DNA of 64,000 nt from Bacteroidota bacterium (GCA_018266835.1 JAFDZP010000004.1:1-64000), one strand, 5' to 3'. Counted from the first letter of the stretch, positions 43,795 through 53,857 are shown. Translations and numbers: made by a program. Notes: a model not told the origin generated them from the letters alone.

Positions 43795-43930
43795 CTATGA
43801 TTTAATTTTTTATATTAATAGAAAATAGAATTTTTGGGAATAAAATTCCATCAGATTATATATGCGGAAATAACTCAATTGTAATACCTAACATAATTGT
43901 TTAATTTTTAACTTGAAATAGCAATTTCTA

Positions 43931-44512
43931 TTGACTGAAAAAAGATATAATAAGTTAGCAAAAGTAATAAGTCACAGGCAGGAAGATTTGACGGTTGTTT
44001 TAGAAAATATCCATGACCCCCACAATGTCAGCGCTATTTTCAGAAGTGTGGAATCAATCGGAGTTGATAAAGTTTACTTAGTCTATAATACAAATAAATT
44101 CCCAAGAATCGGGAAATTTTCCTCTGCAAGCGCTAAAAAATGGGTAAAAACAGAGAAATTTTCTACTGCTGAAGCATGTTTTAAAGTATTGAGGGAGCAG
44201 GGCTTTAAAATTTATACCACACATTTATCTGAAGAAGTTGAAAATGTCTCATTATATGATTTAGACCTTACTGAAAAATGTGCAATTGTAGTAGGCAATG
44301 AGCATGCAGGAGTATCGGATGAAGCAGTGCAATTATCAGATAAAAATTTTGTTATTCCTATGTATGGAATGATACAATCGCTGAATGTTTCCGTCTCCGC
44401 CGCAATTTGTGTCTATGAAGCGTTAAGACAGCGTGAGAAGAAAGGCATGTACAGGAAAGAATATACTCACGAACAAATTTTACAAAAAATTGAACAAATC
44501 ACTAAAAAATAA
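43931..44512 (+). CDS. trmH: tRNA/rRNA 2'-O-methyltransferase, TrmH type
   Basis: A 193-residue SPOUT methyltransferase starting at TTG. The three motifs of the TrmH group are present: NIHDPHNVSAIFRSVESIG (motif 1), IVVGNEHAGVS (motif 2) and IPMYGMIQSLNVSVSAAI (motif 3, SAM knot). The start TEKRYNKLAKVISHRQEDL matches TrmH, which methylates Gm18 in tRNA, better than RlmB. The kdsA gene follows 2 bases later. Confidence 0.9.
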   Translation: MTEKRYNKLAKVISHRQEDLTVVLENIHDPHNVSAIFRSVESIGVDKVYLVYNTNKFPRIGKFSSASAKKWVKTEKFSTAEACFKVLREQGFKIYTTHLSEEVENVSLYDLDLTEKCAIVVGNEHAGVSDEAVQLSDKNFVIPMYGMIQSLNVSVSAAICVYEALRQREKKGMYRKEYTHEQILQKIEQITKK

Positions 44513-44514
44513 TT

Positions 44515-45333
44515 ATGCTTCCCGATTATCTAAGTAAAGAATTAGGGCTAAAAAATCTTAATAATTTTCTTTTAATTTCCGGTCCCTGCGTTGTAGAGAG
44601 CAGAAGTAATATTTTCAGAACTTGCGAGAAACTAAAAGAGATTACCACTAAACTAAAGATTCCTTTTATATTCAAATCCTCCTATATAAAAGCTAACAGA
44701 ACTTCATCTGAATCATTCAGAACAATAGGAATAGATAAATCACTTCGCATTCTGGCAGAAGTAAAAAAAGAATTCAGCGTTCCAATTATTACCGACGTTC
44801 ACTCGGAAATAGATGTTGAGATTGCAGCAGAAGTAGCCGACGTTCTGCAAATTCCTGCATTCCTTTGCAGGCAGACTGAGCTTCTTGAAGCGGCGGGAGA
44901 GACGGGAAGAATTGTTAATATAAAAAAGGGACAGTTCCTTGCTCCGCAGGATATGATCTATCAGGCAGAGAAGGTGAAGGCAACAGGAAATAATAAAATT
45001 ATGCTGACGGAAAGAGGGAGCACGTTCGGATACAATAATTTAGTTGTAGATATGCGCGGACTTGTAATAATGAAGAAGACTGGATATCCTGTAATTTTCG
45101 ATGCAACGCATTCAGTGCAGATGCCCTCCAATGAAAAGGGAGTAACAGGCGGACTTCCGGAGTTTATTGAGCCGCTTGCAAGATGCGCAGCTTCTGTTAA
45201 TGTGGCGGGATTTTTTATTGAGACACATCCGAATCCTGCAAAAGCATTAAGTGATGCTAAAAGTATGCTCCCTCTTGATAAAATGGATGATTTACTGACG
45301 AAACTGATGAAAATCTATAAGGCAGCGGAGTAA
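44515..45333 (+). CDS. kdsA: 2-dehydro-3-deoxyphosphooctonate aldolase (KDO8P synthase)
   Basis: A 272-residue TIM-barrel enzyme joining PEP and arabinose-5-phosphate to make KDO-8-phosphate for lipopolysaccharide. Signatures include LISGPCVVESR, FKSSYIKANRTS, PIITDVHSEIDVE, IPAFLCRQTELLEAAGETG, KKGQFLAPQDM and IFDATHSVQMPSNEKG. The N-terminal-side metal Cys is absent here (KANRTS as in both classes), so the metal class is not decided. Its presence supports an LPS-bearing outer membrane. Confidence 0.96.
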   Translation: MLPDYLSKELGLKNLNNFLLISGPCVVESRSNIFRTCEKLKEITTKLKIPFIFKSSYIKANRTSSESFRTIGIDKSLRILAEVKKEFSVPIITDVHSEIDVEIAAEVADVLQIPAFLCRQTELLEAAGETGRIVNIKKGQFLAPQDMIYQAEKVKATGNNKIMLTERGSTFGYNNLVVDMRGLVIMKKTGYPVIFDATHSVQMPSNEKGVTGGLPEFIEPLARCAASVNVAGFFIETHPNPAKALSDAKSMLPLDKMDDLLTKLMKIYKAAE

Positions 45334-45424
45334 GTTTTCACTTTTAAATAGCTTAATAATACCCTTTAAAGATTTTTGTAAAATGGGTATTTTATAGAAC
45401 TAACATTTTTCTTATAAAATCCCG

Positions 45425-45850
45425 ATGACTGAACAAGAAAAACCGGCAGAGCAGCCAAAATTAGGACATTCAATTCCGCTTCATATATTAATTGCAGAAG
45501 ATAATCTTATTAATCAAAAATTGATTGCGAAGATTTTCAACAGTATGGGATATGAAGTTGATGTGGCTGATAACGGTGTGATTGCATTAGAACACCTTGA
45601 GAAAAAAAATTATGAGCTTGTAACACTTGATATACAGATGCCTGAGATGGACGGAATAACATGCGCAAAAGAAATACATAAAAAGTTTGGAGAGCAACGA
45701 CCTGTACTAATTTCAATCACTGCTAATATTCAATTGCTCAATCCCGAAGGATTTCATAAGGACGGTATGGATGACGTATTGACAAAACCTTTTAAAGCAG
45801 AAGATTTGAAAAATATGATTTTGAAATGGTTCGGAAACAAACAGAATTAA
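45425..45850 (+). CDS. Stand-alone response regulator receiver domain
   Basis: A 141-residue protein that is one receiver domain: acidic pocket AEDN, phosphorylation Asp in VTLDIQMPEMDG, switch Thr/Ser region ISITAN and KPFKAEDL with the conserved Lys. There is no output domain. The sequence resembles receivers of hybrid histidine kinases, so it may act by protein contact in a phosphorelay. No kinase is nearby; the spermidine-synthase-like gene begins 10 bases later. Confidence 0.92.
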   Translation: MTEQEKPAEQPKLGHSIPLHILIAEDNLINQKLIAKIFNSMGYEVDVADNGVIALEHLEKKNYELVTLDIQMPEMDGITCAKEIHKKFGEQRPVLISITANIQLLNPEGFHKDGMDDVLTKPFKAEDLKNMILKWFGNKQN

Positions 45851-45860
45851 ATACATTTTT

Positions 45861-48293
45861 TTGGCAAAGCAAAACAGTTTTAAATCAATATATTTCACAG
45901 GAATTTTCCTCACTGCACTAAGTACTCTTCTATTAGAATTTACTCTTACCCGAATATTATCCGTCTCGCTCTGGTATCACTTTGCCTTCATGGTTATAAG
46001 TGTTGCGCTGCTTGGCTTTGGTGTAAGCGGAGTATTTTTATCCGTCAATGAGAAAATAAAAAAAATAAATACCGATAAGCTGCTTACCTGGCTTTCAATG
46101 CTGTTCGGTATTTCCACACTCGCTTCATTTGCAATTATAAATCAGATTCCGTTTGATCCGTTCAGTTTACTCACTGATAAAATTCAGTTCTTATATTTAC
46201 CGATATATTATTTACTCATAACTATTCCGTTTTTCTTTTCAGGATTAATAATCTCAATCCTACTTTCATACTTTAAGAATCAAATTTCAAAATTATATTT
46301 CTTTGATTTAATCGGCGCAGGTGCAGCATGTTTTGCATTCGTTATCTTTGTTCCTATGTTTGGCGGTAACGGAACTATTGTAATTATATCAGCTCTGGCT
46401 TTTGTGAATGCAATAGTTTTCAGTTATAAAGAGTACAAAGTACTATCAATGATTGCTTTTGTATTGGGAGCGTTGAGCCTTACTTTTTTAATGAACGTAA
46501 ACTCAAGCCTTCCGATTAACTCTTCTCCAAATAAAATCTACGGAAATTATATTAAACAGAGACCTGACCTTAATCTTTTCTCTGGATGGAATATTTTTTC
46601 CAAAATAGATGTAATGAAAGAAGAAGAAGCACAGGAAGACGGATATGATATCGCACTTGCAATTATTGATGACGGAAATGCAACTACTAATATACCTAAC
46701 GTTAAGAAATTCCCGTTGGAGAGCAAACCTGCAGATGCATCTAATCTTGCATTTGCTCCAAAGGATACTGTTAACAATGTGTTTATAGTCGGCTCTGCAG
46801 GCGGGGGAGAGATTTTATCGAGCTTATATAATAATGCAAAGAATGTTACGGCAGTTGAGATAAACGGAATACTGAACGATTTGATCTCTCAGAAGATGTC
46901 TTACTGGACAGGTCCGCTTGTAAAAAATAATCCTAAAGTGAATCTGATTACAGATGATGCAAGAAATGTAATCACTAACAGCAAAGATAAGTTTGACGTA
47001 ATAATTTCTGCACATACAATCTCAGCATCCGCTGTATCAAGCGGAGCGATGAGTATGGTTGAAAATTATATTTTAACCAAAGAAGCAGTAGATGAGTATA
47101 TAAATCATTTAAGTAACAGCGGAGTGTTGTATGTTTCAAGACCTGAAACTCAGATGCCTAAGCTGATTACCACTCTGAAAAAATCTATAACGGGAATTAC
47201 GGACGGTAAAGATAACGGTAAGAACGATATAATTGTATTCAGAAGACCTCCGAATGATTTTGAAACCGGAAAAAGTTTTCTTGCAGGTGTGTTGTTCAAG
47301 AAGAACGGATTTACACCTGAAGAAGTAATAAAAATTAAAAACGAAGCTGCAAAGCTGAGCCTTGATGTAGACTATGACCCCGTATCAAAACAGGATGGCT
47401 ATTATAAGCAGTTAATTGAATCAGACAATATTGATAACGAGATTAGCAATGCCAAGCTGAACATTACTCCCGCAACCGATGATAAACCTTTCTTCGATAA
47501 AAATATCGGCTTCTCAAATTTAACATTTGACGGAATAAAAGAAACATTTTCACAGGATGATAAGGCAATCCTTGCTTTAAAAGATAAGCCTGTTGCAGAA
47601 ACTACTTTGCTTGCAATTTTAGTGCAGACAGTTTTAGTTTCGTTCGTGCTTATACTTTTACCGCTCAGAATTTTCAGCAAGAAGAAAGTAAACGTTAAAG
47701 ATAAAAACATTCAGCCTGAAAAACCTTTCGACAGAAAATTTTTAATTTACTTTGCATGTCTTGGTTTTGGTTATATAATGCTTCAGATATGTATGATACA
47801 GAAATTTACGCTTCTGCTCGGGCAGCCTGTATTTACTCTACTTACAGTTGTATCCACAATGTTAGTTGCTTCGGGAATCGGAAGTTTTTATTCAACAAAA
47901 TTATTCGCAAACAAAAAAACAATTTTCATAGTTATAGCAGTATATGCAGTTGCGCTGGGATTATTAAATCCCATTTTATTCAAAGCGTTTGCAAGCTATG
48001 ACCTGTCAATCAGAATTATAATATCAGTAATACTTATTTTTCCATTAGGATTTTTTATGGGTATGCCATTTCCCACGGGCTTGGGATTGATAAACGATGA
48101 GCAGAAAAAATTTATTCCTCTTGCATGGGGAGTGAACGGTTTCTTTTCAGTCATAGGCACAGTATGCGCAATGATACTTGCCATGACTATCGGCTTTAAA
48201 TTTGTGTTTATTCTATCGGGAATAATTTATCTTCTGGCAATGATGCTCATAAGCAAAAAGTTTAATAAGGAACATGAATTGAAAACGCTTTAA
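45861..48293 (+). CDS. Membrane-bound spermidine-synthase-like protein
   Basis: An 810-residue protein starting at TTG. Residues about 10-225 hold seven membrane helices (opening FTGIFLTALSTLLLEFTLTR). About 300-450 is a spermine/spermidine-synthase-like Rossmann domain (VFIVGSAGGGEILSSL, AVEINGILNDL, VNLITDDARNVI). From about 590 to the end lie further helices (FPLGFFMGMPFPTGLGL). Such proteins are widespread; the reaction of the membrane-fused type is not established, and polyamine synthesis is only one possibility. Confidence 0.85.
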   Translation: MAKQNSFKSIYFTGIFLTALSTLLLEFTLTRILSVSLWYHFAFMVISVALLGFGVSGVFLSVNEKIKKINTDKLLTWLSMLFGISTLASFAIINQIPFDPFSLLTDKIQFLYLPIYYLLITIPFFFSGLIISILLSYFKNQISKLYFFDLIGAGAACFAFVIFVPMFGGNGTIVIISALAFVNAIVFSYKEYKVLSMIAFVLGALSLTFLMNVNSSLPINSSPNKIYGNYIKQRPDLNLFSGWNIFSKIDVMKEEEAQEDGYDIALAIIDDGNATTNIPNVKKFPLESKPADASNLAFAPKDTVNNVFIVGSAGGGEILSSLYNNAKNVTAVEINGILNDLISQKMSYWTGPLVKNNPKVNLITDDARNVITNSKDKFDVIISAHTISASAVSSGAMSMVENYILTKEAVDEYINHLSNSGVLYVSRPETQMPKLITTLKKSITGITDGKDNGKNDIIVFRRPPNDFETGKSFLAGVLFKKNGFTPEEVIKIKNEAAKLSLDVDYDPVSKQDGYYKQLIESDNIDNEISNAKLNITPATDDKPFFDKNIGFSNLTFDGIKETFSQDDKAILALKDKPVAETTLLAILVQTVLVSFVLILLPLRIFSKKKVNVKDKNIQPEKPFDRKFLIYFACLGFGYIMLQICMIQKFTLLLGQPVFTLLTVVSTMLVASGIGSFYSTKLFANKKTIFIVIAVYAVALGLLNPILFKAFASYDLSIRIIISVILIFPLGFFMGMPFPTGLGLINDEQKKFIPLAWGVNGFFSVIGTVCAMILAMTIGFKFVFILSGIIYLLAMMLISKKFNKEHELKTL

Positions 48294-48304
48294 ACCACAC
48301 TACA

Positions 48305-49597
48305 ATGAAAGATGCACAATATCACAAAAAGAACTTAGCAATAGTTGTCGGCGGCGGTCCTGCGCCGGGAATAAACGGAGTTATCCGTTCAGTTACTATT
48401 GAAGCAATTAATTCAGGACTTAATGTAATAGGAGTATACGACGGCTTCGAATGGCTTGCAAAAGGTGACCATACTCACGTAACAGAACTAAGAATAGATG
48501 ATGTATCCCGCATTCACTTTTCAGGCGGAAGTATTTTAAGAACTTCCCGTGAAAATCCCGCGTCAAGCAAGGAAAAACTCGAAGCAACCATCAAGGCGCT
48601 CACACAATTATCAGTAGATTATTTAGTAACAATCGGCGGAGACGACACTGCAACAAGCGCATATAAAATTGACGAGCTTACAAAGGGACAAATAGAAGTT
48701 GCGCACGTTCCGAAAACAATCGATAACGATTTACCTCTTCCGGGAAACATGCCTACATTCGGATATCAGACTGCAAGACATCACGGAGTGAAAATTGTTC
48801 AGTCTTTAATGATGGATGCAGCTACAACGAAGCGCTGGTATTACGTTGTTACCATGGGAAGAAAAGCTGGTCACTTAGCTCTTGGTATCGGTAAAGCAGC
48901 AGGCGCTACACTTACTATCATAGGAGAAGAATTCAGAAATCAGGAAGTCAGCTTTAACACGATCTGTGATATACTTGAAGTCTCAATTATAAAAAGACTT
49001 GCTTCGGGACATCCGTACGGCGTTGCAATTCTGGCCGAAGGCATTATACATAAGATTGATTTGGAGGAATTGAAATCAAATCCCTATGTAAATCTTGAGC
49101 TGGATACACACGGCAACATAAGATTATCTGAAATAGATATCGGTAAAGTTACGAAAGAAGAAGTAAGGAGAAGACTAAAAGCCCGTGGCATCGATGCAAC
49201 AATTGTAAATAAAGATATCGGTTATGAACTAAGATGCGCTGATCCGATTCCTTATGACTGTGAATACACTCAGGATTTAGGTTACGCAGCAGTCCGTTAT
49301 TTATTATCCGGCAACAGCGGAGCAATTGTAACTGTTGATAAAGGACAGTTAATACCTATAAAATTCCATGATATCATAGGAGATAATAATAAAATCCAGA
49401 CAAGGGAAGTTGATGTGGATTCTGACGGATATAAAGTTGCCAGAAAGTATATGATAAGAATGGAAAATAATGATTTCGAAGAAGTAAAAAATATTGCAAG
49501 ACTGGCACTGATTGGAAACATGAAGACGGAAGAGTTCATAGATAAATTTCAGTATTTAACAAACGATCCACCAATAAAAGAACAGAAAGAAAATTGA
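48305..49597 (+). CDS. 6-phosphofructokinase family, PPi-type active site
   Basis: A 430-residue phosphofructokinase. GGGPAPGINGVIRS is the phosphate-binding start. GGDDT at 111-115 and PKTIDND at 136-142 carry Asp and Lys where ATP enzymes of the E. coli type have Gly and Gly; this pair is the known mark of pyrophosphate-dependent PFKs. It should interconvert fructose-6-phosphate and fructose-1,6-bisphosphate using PPi, reversibly. A second PFK gene of different type overlaps its 3' end. Confidence 0.88.
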   Translation: MKDAQYHKKNLAIVVGGGPAPGINGVIRSVTIEAINSGLNVIGVYDGFEWLAKGDHTHVTELRIDDVSRIHFSGGSILRTSRENPASSKEKLEATIKALTQLSVDYLVTIGGDDTATSAYKIDELTKGQIEVAHVPKTIDNDLPLPGNMPTFGYQTARHHGVKIVQSLMMDAATTKRWYYVVTMGRKAGHLALGIGKAAGATLTIIGEEFRNQEVSFNTICDILEVSIIKRLASGHPYGVAILAEGIIHKIDLEELKSNPYVNLELDTHGNIRLSEIDIGKVTKEEVRRRLKARGIDATIVNKDIGYELRCADPIPYDCEYTQDLGYAAVRYLLSGNSGAIVTVDKGQLIPIKFHDIIGDNNKIQTREVDVDSDGYKVARKYMIRMENNDFEEVKNIARLALIGNMKTEEFIDKFQYLTNDPPIKEQKEN

Positions 49598-50637
49598 AGA
49601 TAGGAATTTTGACAAGCGGCGGTGACTGCCCGGGACTTAATGCAGTGATAAGAGCTATCGTGAGAAAAGCCTCATTGCATAACTATACTACGATGGGAAT
49701 TTATAACGGGTGGAAAGGTCTCTTCGATGAACATTACAGAGAGCTTGATACAAAAGGAATTGCAGGAATTATAAACAGAGGCGGAACGATACTTGGGACG
49801 TCAAGATTTAATCCTTTCACTCAGCAGCATGGCAAAGAAACTCTGCTGCATAAAGTTGCTAAAGACGAATTTGATGCTCTCATCGCCATTGGCGGTGAGG
49901 GCTCAATGCATATCGCTCAGCAGGCATATGAGCTTGGTATAAATGTTATCGGAGTTCCGAAGACAATCGACAACGATATATCAGGAACAGATGTAACATT
50001 CGGCTTTGATACAGCAGTGACTGTTGCAACAGAAGCAATTGACAGACTACATACAACTGCAGAGTCGCATCACAGAATTATGATTCTTGAAGTAATGGGA
50101 AGGCATGCAGGATGGATTGCGCTGCACTCGGGAATTGCCGGCGGCGCAGATATTATTCTTCTGCCTGAATTCAAAATGTCTATCAATGAAGTAATTGAAA
50201 TAATTATGAAACGTTACAGCCGCGGAAAATTATTTTCAATTATTGTCATTGCAGAAGGCGCAGATTATATAGCAGATGAAATGATTGCTATGGATAAAGA
50301 AAGATTAGGCAATATAAAATATGATGACTTCGGCAGAAAAAGATTAGGCGGTATAGGTAATCTTCTTGCAGAAGTTGTCGAAGAGAAAAGCGGATTTGAA
50401 ACACGCGCAACAATCCTTGGCTATGTACAAAGAGGCGGAGTGCCAACTGCATACGACAGAATGCTTGGTACAAGACTTGGTATTCATGCAGTTGAAATGG
50501 TGACAGAAAAAAAATTCGGAAGAATGTCGGCGTTAAGAGGAAGCGAGATAGTTGATATTCCTATTGCTGATGCAATTAAAGTTTTAAAAACAGTCCCACC
50601 TGAATTATACGAAGAAGCAAAAGTCTTTTTTAATTAA
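49594..50637 (+). CDS. pfkA: 6-phosphofructokinase, ATP-type (group III-like)
   Basis: A 347-residue phosphofructokinase starting at TTG, which overlaps the TGA of the previous gene (ATTGA). ILTSGGDCPGLNAVIR opens the protein. GGEGS at 100-104 has Gly at the position where PPi enzymes carry Asp, so ATP should fit; PKTIDND at 122-128 keeps Lys. GGEG with Lys is typical of the group III enzymes of actinobacteria. EVMGRHAGW and YVQRGGVPTAYDR are the sugar-binding signatures. Confidence 0.9.
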   Translation: MKIGILTSGGDCPGLNAVIRAIVRKASLHNYTTMGIYNGWKGLFDEHYRELDTKGIAGIINRGGTILGTSRFNPFTQQHGKETLLHKVAKDEFDALIAIGGEGSMHIAQQAYELGINVIGVPKTIDNDISGTDVTFGFDTAVTVATEAIDRLHTTAESHHRIMILEVMGRHAGWIALHSGIAGGADIILLPEFKMSINEVIEIIMKRYSRGKLFSIIVIAEGADYIADEMIAMDKERLGNIKYDDFGRKRLGGIGNLLAEVVEEKSGFETRATILGYVQRGGVPTAYDRMLGTRLGIHAVEMVTEKKFGRMSALRGSEIVDIPIADAIKVLKTVPPELYEEAKVFFN

Positions 50638-50781
50638 TTCTGCAATTAGTCCTTAAGTTCGTTTAAGTTCTTCAATTAAAATTAATTAATATTTCATATT
50701 CATTATTATTATATTACAGCGTTTGTTGTAAAATGAATTTTATTAGTTAGTTTTAATTTGAAAATTTAAGCACCTTTCATA

Positions 50782-52245
50782 ATGAAAGAAACATTACCGG
50801 ATAATGCTGACCAGCATCACTCAGGTCTACTCAGGCGTCTCGGCTTAACCACAGCCATATTAATAGTAATAAGTTCAATGATAGGTTCCGGCGTTTTTAA
50901 AAAAGCAGCGCCGATGTCTCTCGAGTTACACTCCAGCGGTCTAATATTGATTGCATGGCTCATCGCAGGTATAATCACTCTCTTCGGTTCAATTACTAAT
51001 GCGGAAATTGCGGGACTCATTGCTGAGCCTGGGGGACAATATGTTTACTTCAAGCACATGTACGGAAAGTTTTTTGCGTTTATGTACGGATGGTCATGCT
51101 TTTCAGTTATTCAGACTGCTTCGATAGCTTCTATTGCGTATGTGTTTGCCGAGTCGGTTAACTCCGTAATTCCGTTATTCCATTTAAGTGATGTTGCGGA
51201 AAAGTTTACTCTGTTCGGGATTTTTAATCCGCTTGATAACTTCGGAGTAAAATTATTAACAATAGGCACGATTGTATTTTTAACAGGAGCAAATTATCTA
51301 GGAGTAATTTTCGGAGGTATCATCAATAATGTTTTCACAGTTCTCAAAGTTTTAGCAATCATTACAATTATAATTCTTGCTCTGACAATCAGCGGGGGAA
51401 GCGCATCAAATGTGCAGCCGATGTTTGCCGCTCCCGGAGCGACATACAATTCTTCACTCGGACTTTTCGGTGCTATGTTCGCAGCAATGCTTGGCGCATT
51501 CTGGGCATATGACGGTTGGAATAATATCGGATACCTCGGAGGAGAAATTAAAAATCCGAAGAGAACTATTCCGCTTTCATTATTTATCGGAGTGGGACTT
51601 GTAACAACAATCTACCTCCTCGTAAATTACGCTTACTTATATGTTCTTCCTTTGAATGAACTTCTCGGAATTGCCAATACAGAAAATACAATTGTAGCTG
51701 TAGAAGTTATGAGGAAATTCATGGGTAATAACGGAGCGTTATTTATTTCCGTTTTGATTATGGTCTCTACATTCGGAACGACTAACGGGACTATACTTGC
51801 TTCATCAAGAATTTATTTCGCAATGGCAAAGGATAATTTATTCTTTAAATCGGCTGCAAATGTACATCCTAAATTCAGGACTCCTTACACTTCATTATTG
51901 ATGCAGGGATTGTGGTCAAGTCTGCTTGTTCTATCGGGAACATTCGACCAGCTTACAGATATGCTTATCTTTGCTTCATTTATTTTTTACGGCGCAGGCG
52001 CGCTGGGAGTATTTGTATTAAGAAAGAAAATGAAGGATGCGCACAGGCCGTTTAAAGCAGTCGGTTATCCCATAGTGCCGGCAGTATTTATTTTATTCTG
52101 CGCTACACTTGTGATAGTAACAATTATTCAGAATCCAAGAGATGCAGGTATCGGACTTGCTTTGGTATTAATAGGTATTCCATTTTTCAGAAACTGGAAT
52201 AATAAAATAAAGAAAGAACTGCCGCCTGTAGATGTTATACCTTAG
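50782..52245 (+). CDS. APC-family amino acid permease
   Basis: A 487-residue inner-membrane transporter with about 12 helices. The LRRLGLTTAILIVISSMIGS start and GSGVFKKAAP form the helix-1 substrate-binding break; TNAEIAGLIAEPGGQYVYF, GAFWAYDGWNNIGYLGGEIK and NGTILASSRIYFAMA follow. This places it in the APC superfamily near the LAT group. The exact amino acid is unknown. It is followed by a strong bidirectional terminator. Confidence 0.9.
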   Translation: MKETLPDNADQHHSGLLRRLGLTTAILIVISSMIGSGVFKKAAPMSLELHSSGLILIAWLIAGIITLFGSITNAEIAGLIAEPGGQYVYFKHMYGKFFAFMYGWSCFSVIQTASIASIAYVFAESVNSVIPLFHLSDVAEKFTLFGIFNPLDNFGVKLLTIGTIVFLTGANYLGVIFGGIINNVFTVLKVLAIITIIILALTISGGSASNVQPMFAAPGATYNSSLGLFGAMFAAMLGAFWAYDGWNNIGYLGGEIKNPKRTIPLSLFIGVGLVTTIYLLVNYAYLYVLPLNELLGIANTENTIVAVEVMRKFMGNNGALFISVLIMVSTFGTTNGTILASSRIYFAMAKDNLFFKSAANVHPKFRTPYTSLLMQGLWSSLLVLSGTFDQLTDMLIFASFIFYGAGALGVFVLRKKMKDAHRPFKAVGYPIVPAVFILFCATLVIVTIIQNPRDAGIGLALVLIGIPFFRNWNNKIKKELPPVDVIP

Positions 52246-52272
52246 GTAATTTTTTTATTAATTAAATTGTGG

Positions 52273-52308
52273 AATATTAACCCCGTTATTCACGGCGGGG
52301 TTAATATT
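52273..52308. terminator. Bidirectional terminator between permease and MGMT-like genes
   Basis: Arms AATATTAACCCCG and CGGGGTTAATATT form a perfect 13-bp stem with a 10-base loop, located in the convergent gap. Confidence 0.85.
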
Positions 52309-52325
52309 AAAGTATTATAGTCTAT

Positions 52326-52835
52326 TCACTTCACCACCTTATACTTCTTTCCTTTTTTCACAATCTCATGTCCTTCTGCCTGCAGAGCTCTTTTGTGTGC
52401 TAAAATTCCTCCGGGATATTTTTCATTCAGTTCACCGGTTGATTTTATCGTGCGCCAGTAAGGAGTAATTTTTTTCTTTCCCCCTTTTCTCTCTTCTTCG
52501 GCAGCGTGAGATGCAATCCACGCGAATATTCCTGTCGTTATCGGGCAGGCAGTTTCTGTTGAGTGTTTCTCTGAAAGCTGTTTGCGTATATCATTTATCG
52601 TAATAACTTTTCCCTTCTTAACAGTTTTCATTACTGCATCTACTTCAATGGGCGCAGGGATTACCATTGTTTTGCCGCCCCATCTTTTTTCTGCCTCTGC
52701 ATTTAAGTTAATTACTCGCGGTAAGTCCTTTGAATCGTTTAATTTTTCTTTCCAGGATTTCTTTGCTGCTCTTTTTAATGATTTTTTTAGTGATTTATTA
52801 GATGATTTTTCGGAGGTTTTCTTTTCTGTTTTCAT
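52326..52835 (-). CDS. MGMT/ATL-like DNA-binding protein without the alkyl-acceptor cysteine
   Basis: A 169-residue protein. The first 37 residues are Lys/Ser-rich. The rest resembles the C-terminal DNA-binding domain of O6-alkylguanine transferases and their ATL relatives: KGKVITINDIRKQL, then TPYWRTIKSTGELNEKYPGG and HKRALQAEGHEIVKKGKKYKV. Where MGMT has PCHR, the sequence reads PYWR, so the acceptor Cys is replaced and no transferase activity is expected. It may flag alkylated bases as ATLs do, but the divergence is large. Confidence 0.6.
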   Translation of the reverse strand: MKTEKKTSEKSSNKSLKKSLKRAAKKSWKEKLNDSKDLPRVINLNAEAEKRWGGKTMVIPAPIEVDAVMKTVKKGKVITINDIRKQLSEKHSTETACPITTGIFAWIASHAAEEERKGGKKKITPYWRTIKSTGELNEKYPGGILAHKRALQAEGHEIVKKGKKYKVVK

Positions 52836-52923
52836 TTTTTTTCTTCGTTTTACTTTTTCTTATTTCATTTCTCTTTTGTCATCATTAAATTAACTACACT
52901 GTTTCTAAATTATAATTCAAAAA

Positions 52924-53739
52924 ATGAGTGAAGAAAAAAACGCCGAGTATATCTTAGGCGTTAATCTTAAAGAATTAAAACGTCTTGAATTCCAGAACGG
53001 AGTATGGCGCAATGTAACAACTGATTTTATTTCACGCAGTGGTGTGTCAAATGGCATGAAGTGTCTTGATGTTGGCTCAGGTCCGGGATTTGTCAGCATG
53101 GATTTACTAAACTACGTCGGTCCGGAAGGCGAAGTTACTGCATTAGAACCCTCAGAACTTTATCTAAACCATTTCAGAGATTACTGTTCAAAAAATTCAA
53201 TCACAAATGTAAGGTTCATCAATTCAATTGTTGAAGAAGCCGAGCTTCCTGAAAATTATTATGATTTCATTTTTGCGCGTTGGGTTATTTCGTTCGTACC
53301 TGACCCGGAACTTTTTCTCTCGAAATTATACAAAGCATTGAAACCCGGCGGAGTCATCGCTTTGCAGGATTATAATTACGAAGGCATTACACGTCATCCG
53401 ATGACGGAAGTATTTAAAGAAGTCCCCGAAGCAGTAAGAAAATACTGGCTTAAGGGCGGTGGTGACCCGTATATTGCTTTGAAAATCCCCGAACTTTATA
53501 AAAAAGTTGGTTTGAAATTGACTGATTACAAACCTACAGTTCTTGCAGGGGATAAGGAAAGCGCCGTTTTTGAATGGGCTCATAAGTTTTTCTCAGTACA
53601 CTTTGATGTAATGGCAAAAATGGGAGCGATTTCATCGCGTGAAGCAGATGAAATGCTTCAGGACTGGCTGGAACATCGTTACGATTCTAACGCAATTTTC
53701 TACTCGCCGATAGTTGTTGATATGGCAGGAAGAAAATAA
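52924..53739 (+). CDS. SAM-dependent class I methyltransferase
   Basis: A 271-residue cytoplasmic methyltransferase. SAM motif I is CLDVGSGPGFVSMDLL at about 48-63; ALEPS is motif II; YDFIFARWVISFVPDPELFL and ALKPGGVIALQDYNYEG are the post-motif strands. The acceptor substrate cannot be told. Its C-terminal 80 residues are helical. It stands alone, divergent from the MGMT-like gene. Confidence 0.9.
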   Translation: MSEEKNAEYILGVNLKELKRLEFQNGVWRNVTTDFISRSGVSNGMKCLDVGSGPGFVSMDLLNYVGPEGEVTALEPSELYLNHFRDYCSKNSITNVRFINSIVEEAELPENYYDFIFARWVISFVPDPELFLSKLYKALKPGGVIALQDYNYEGITRHPMTEVFKEVPEAVRKYWLKGGGDPYIALKIPELYKKVGLKLTDYKPTVLAGDKESAVFEWAHKFFSVHFDVMAKMGAISSREADEMLQDWLEHRYDSNAIFYSPIVVDMAGRK

Positions 53740-53857
53740 AACTAATCTTTATTTTGCAGAATGGGATTTTAAATTTTATGCATTTATTTTCCATTTAATT
53801 AAACCTTTAATTTAGCTATTTTTCCTAAATTTATTTTAAACATATTATTTACGAATT

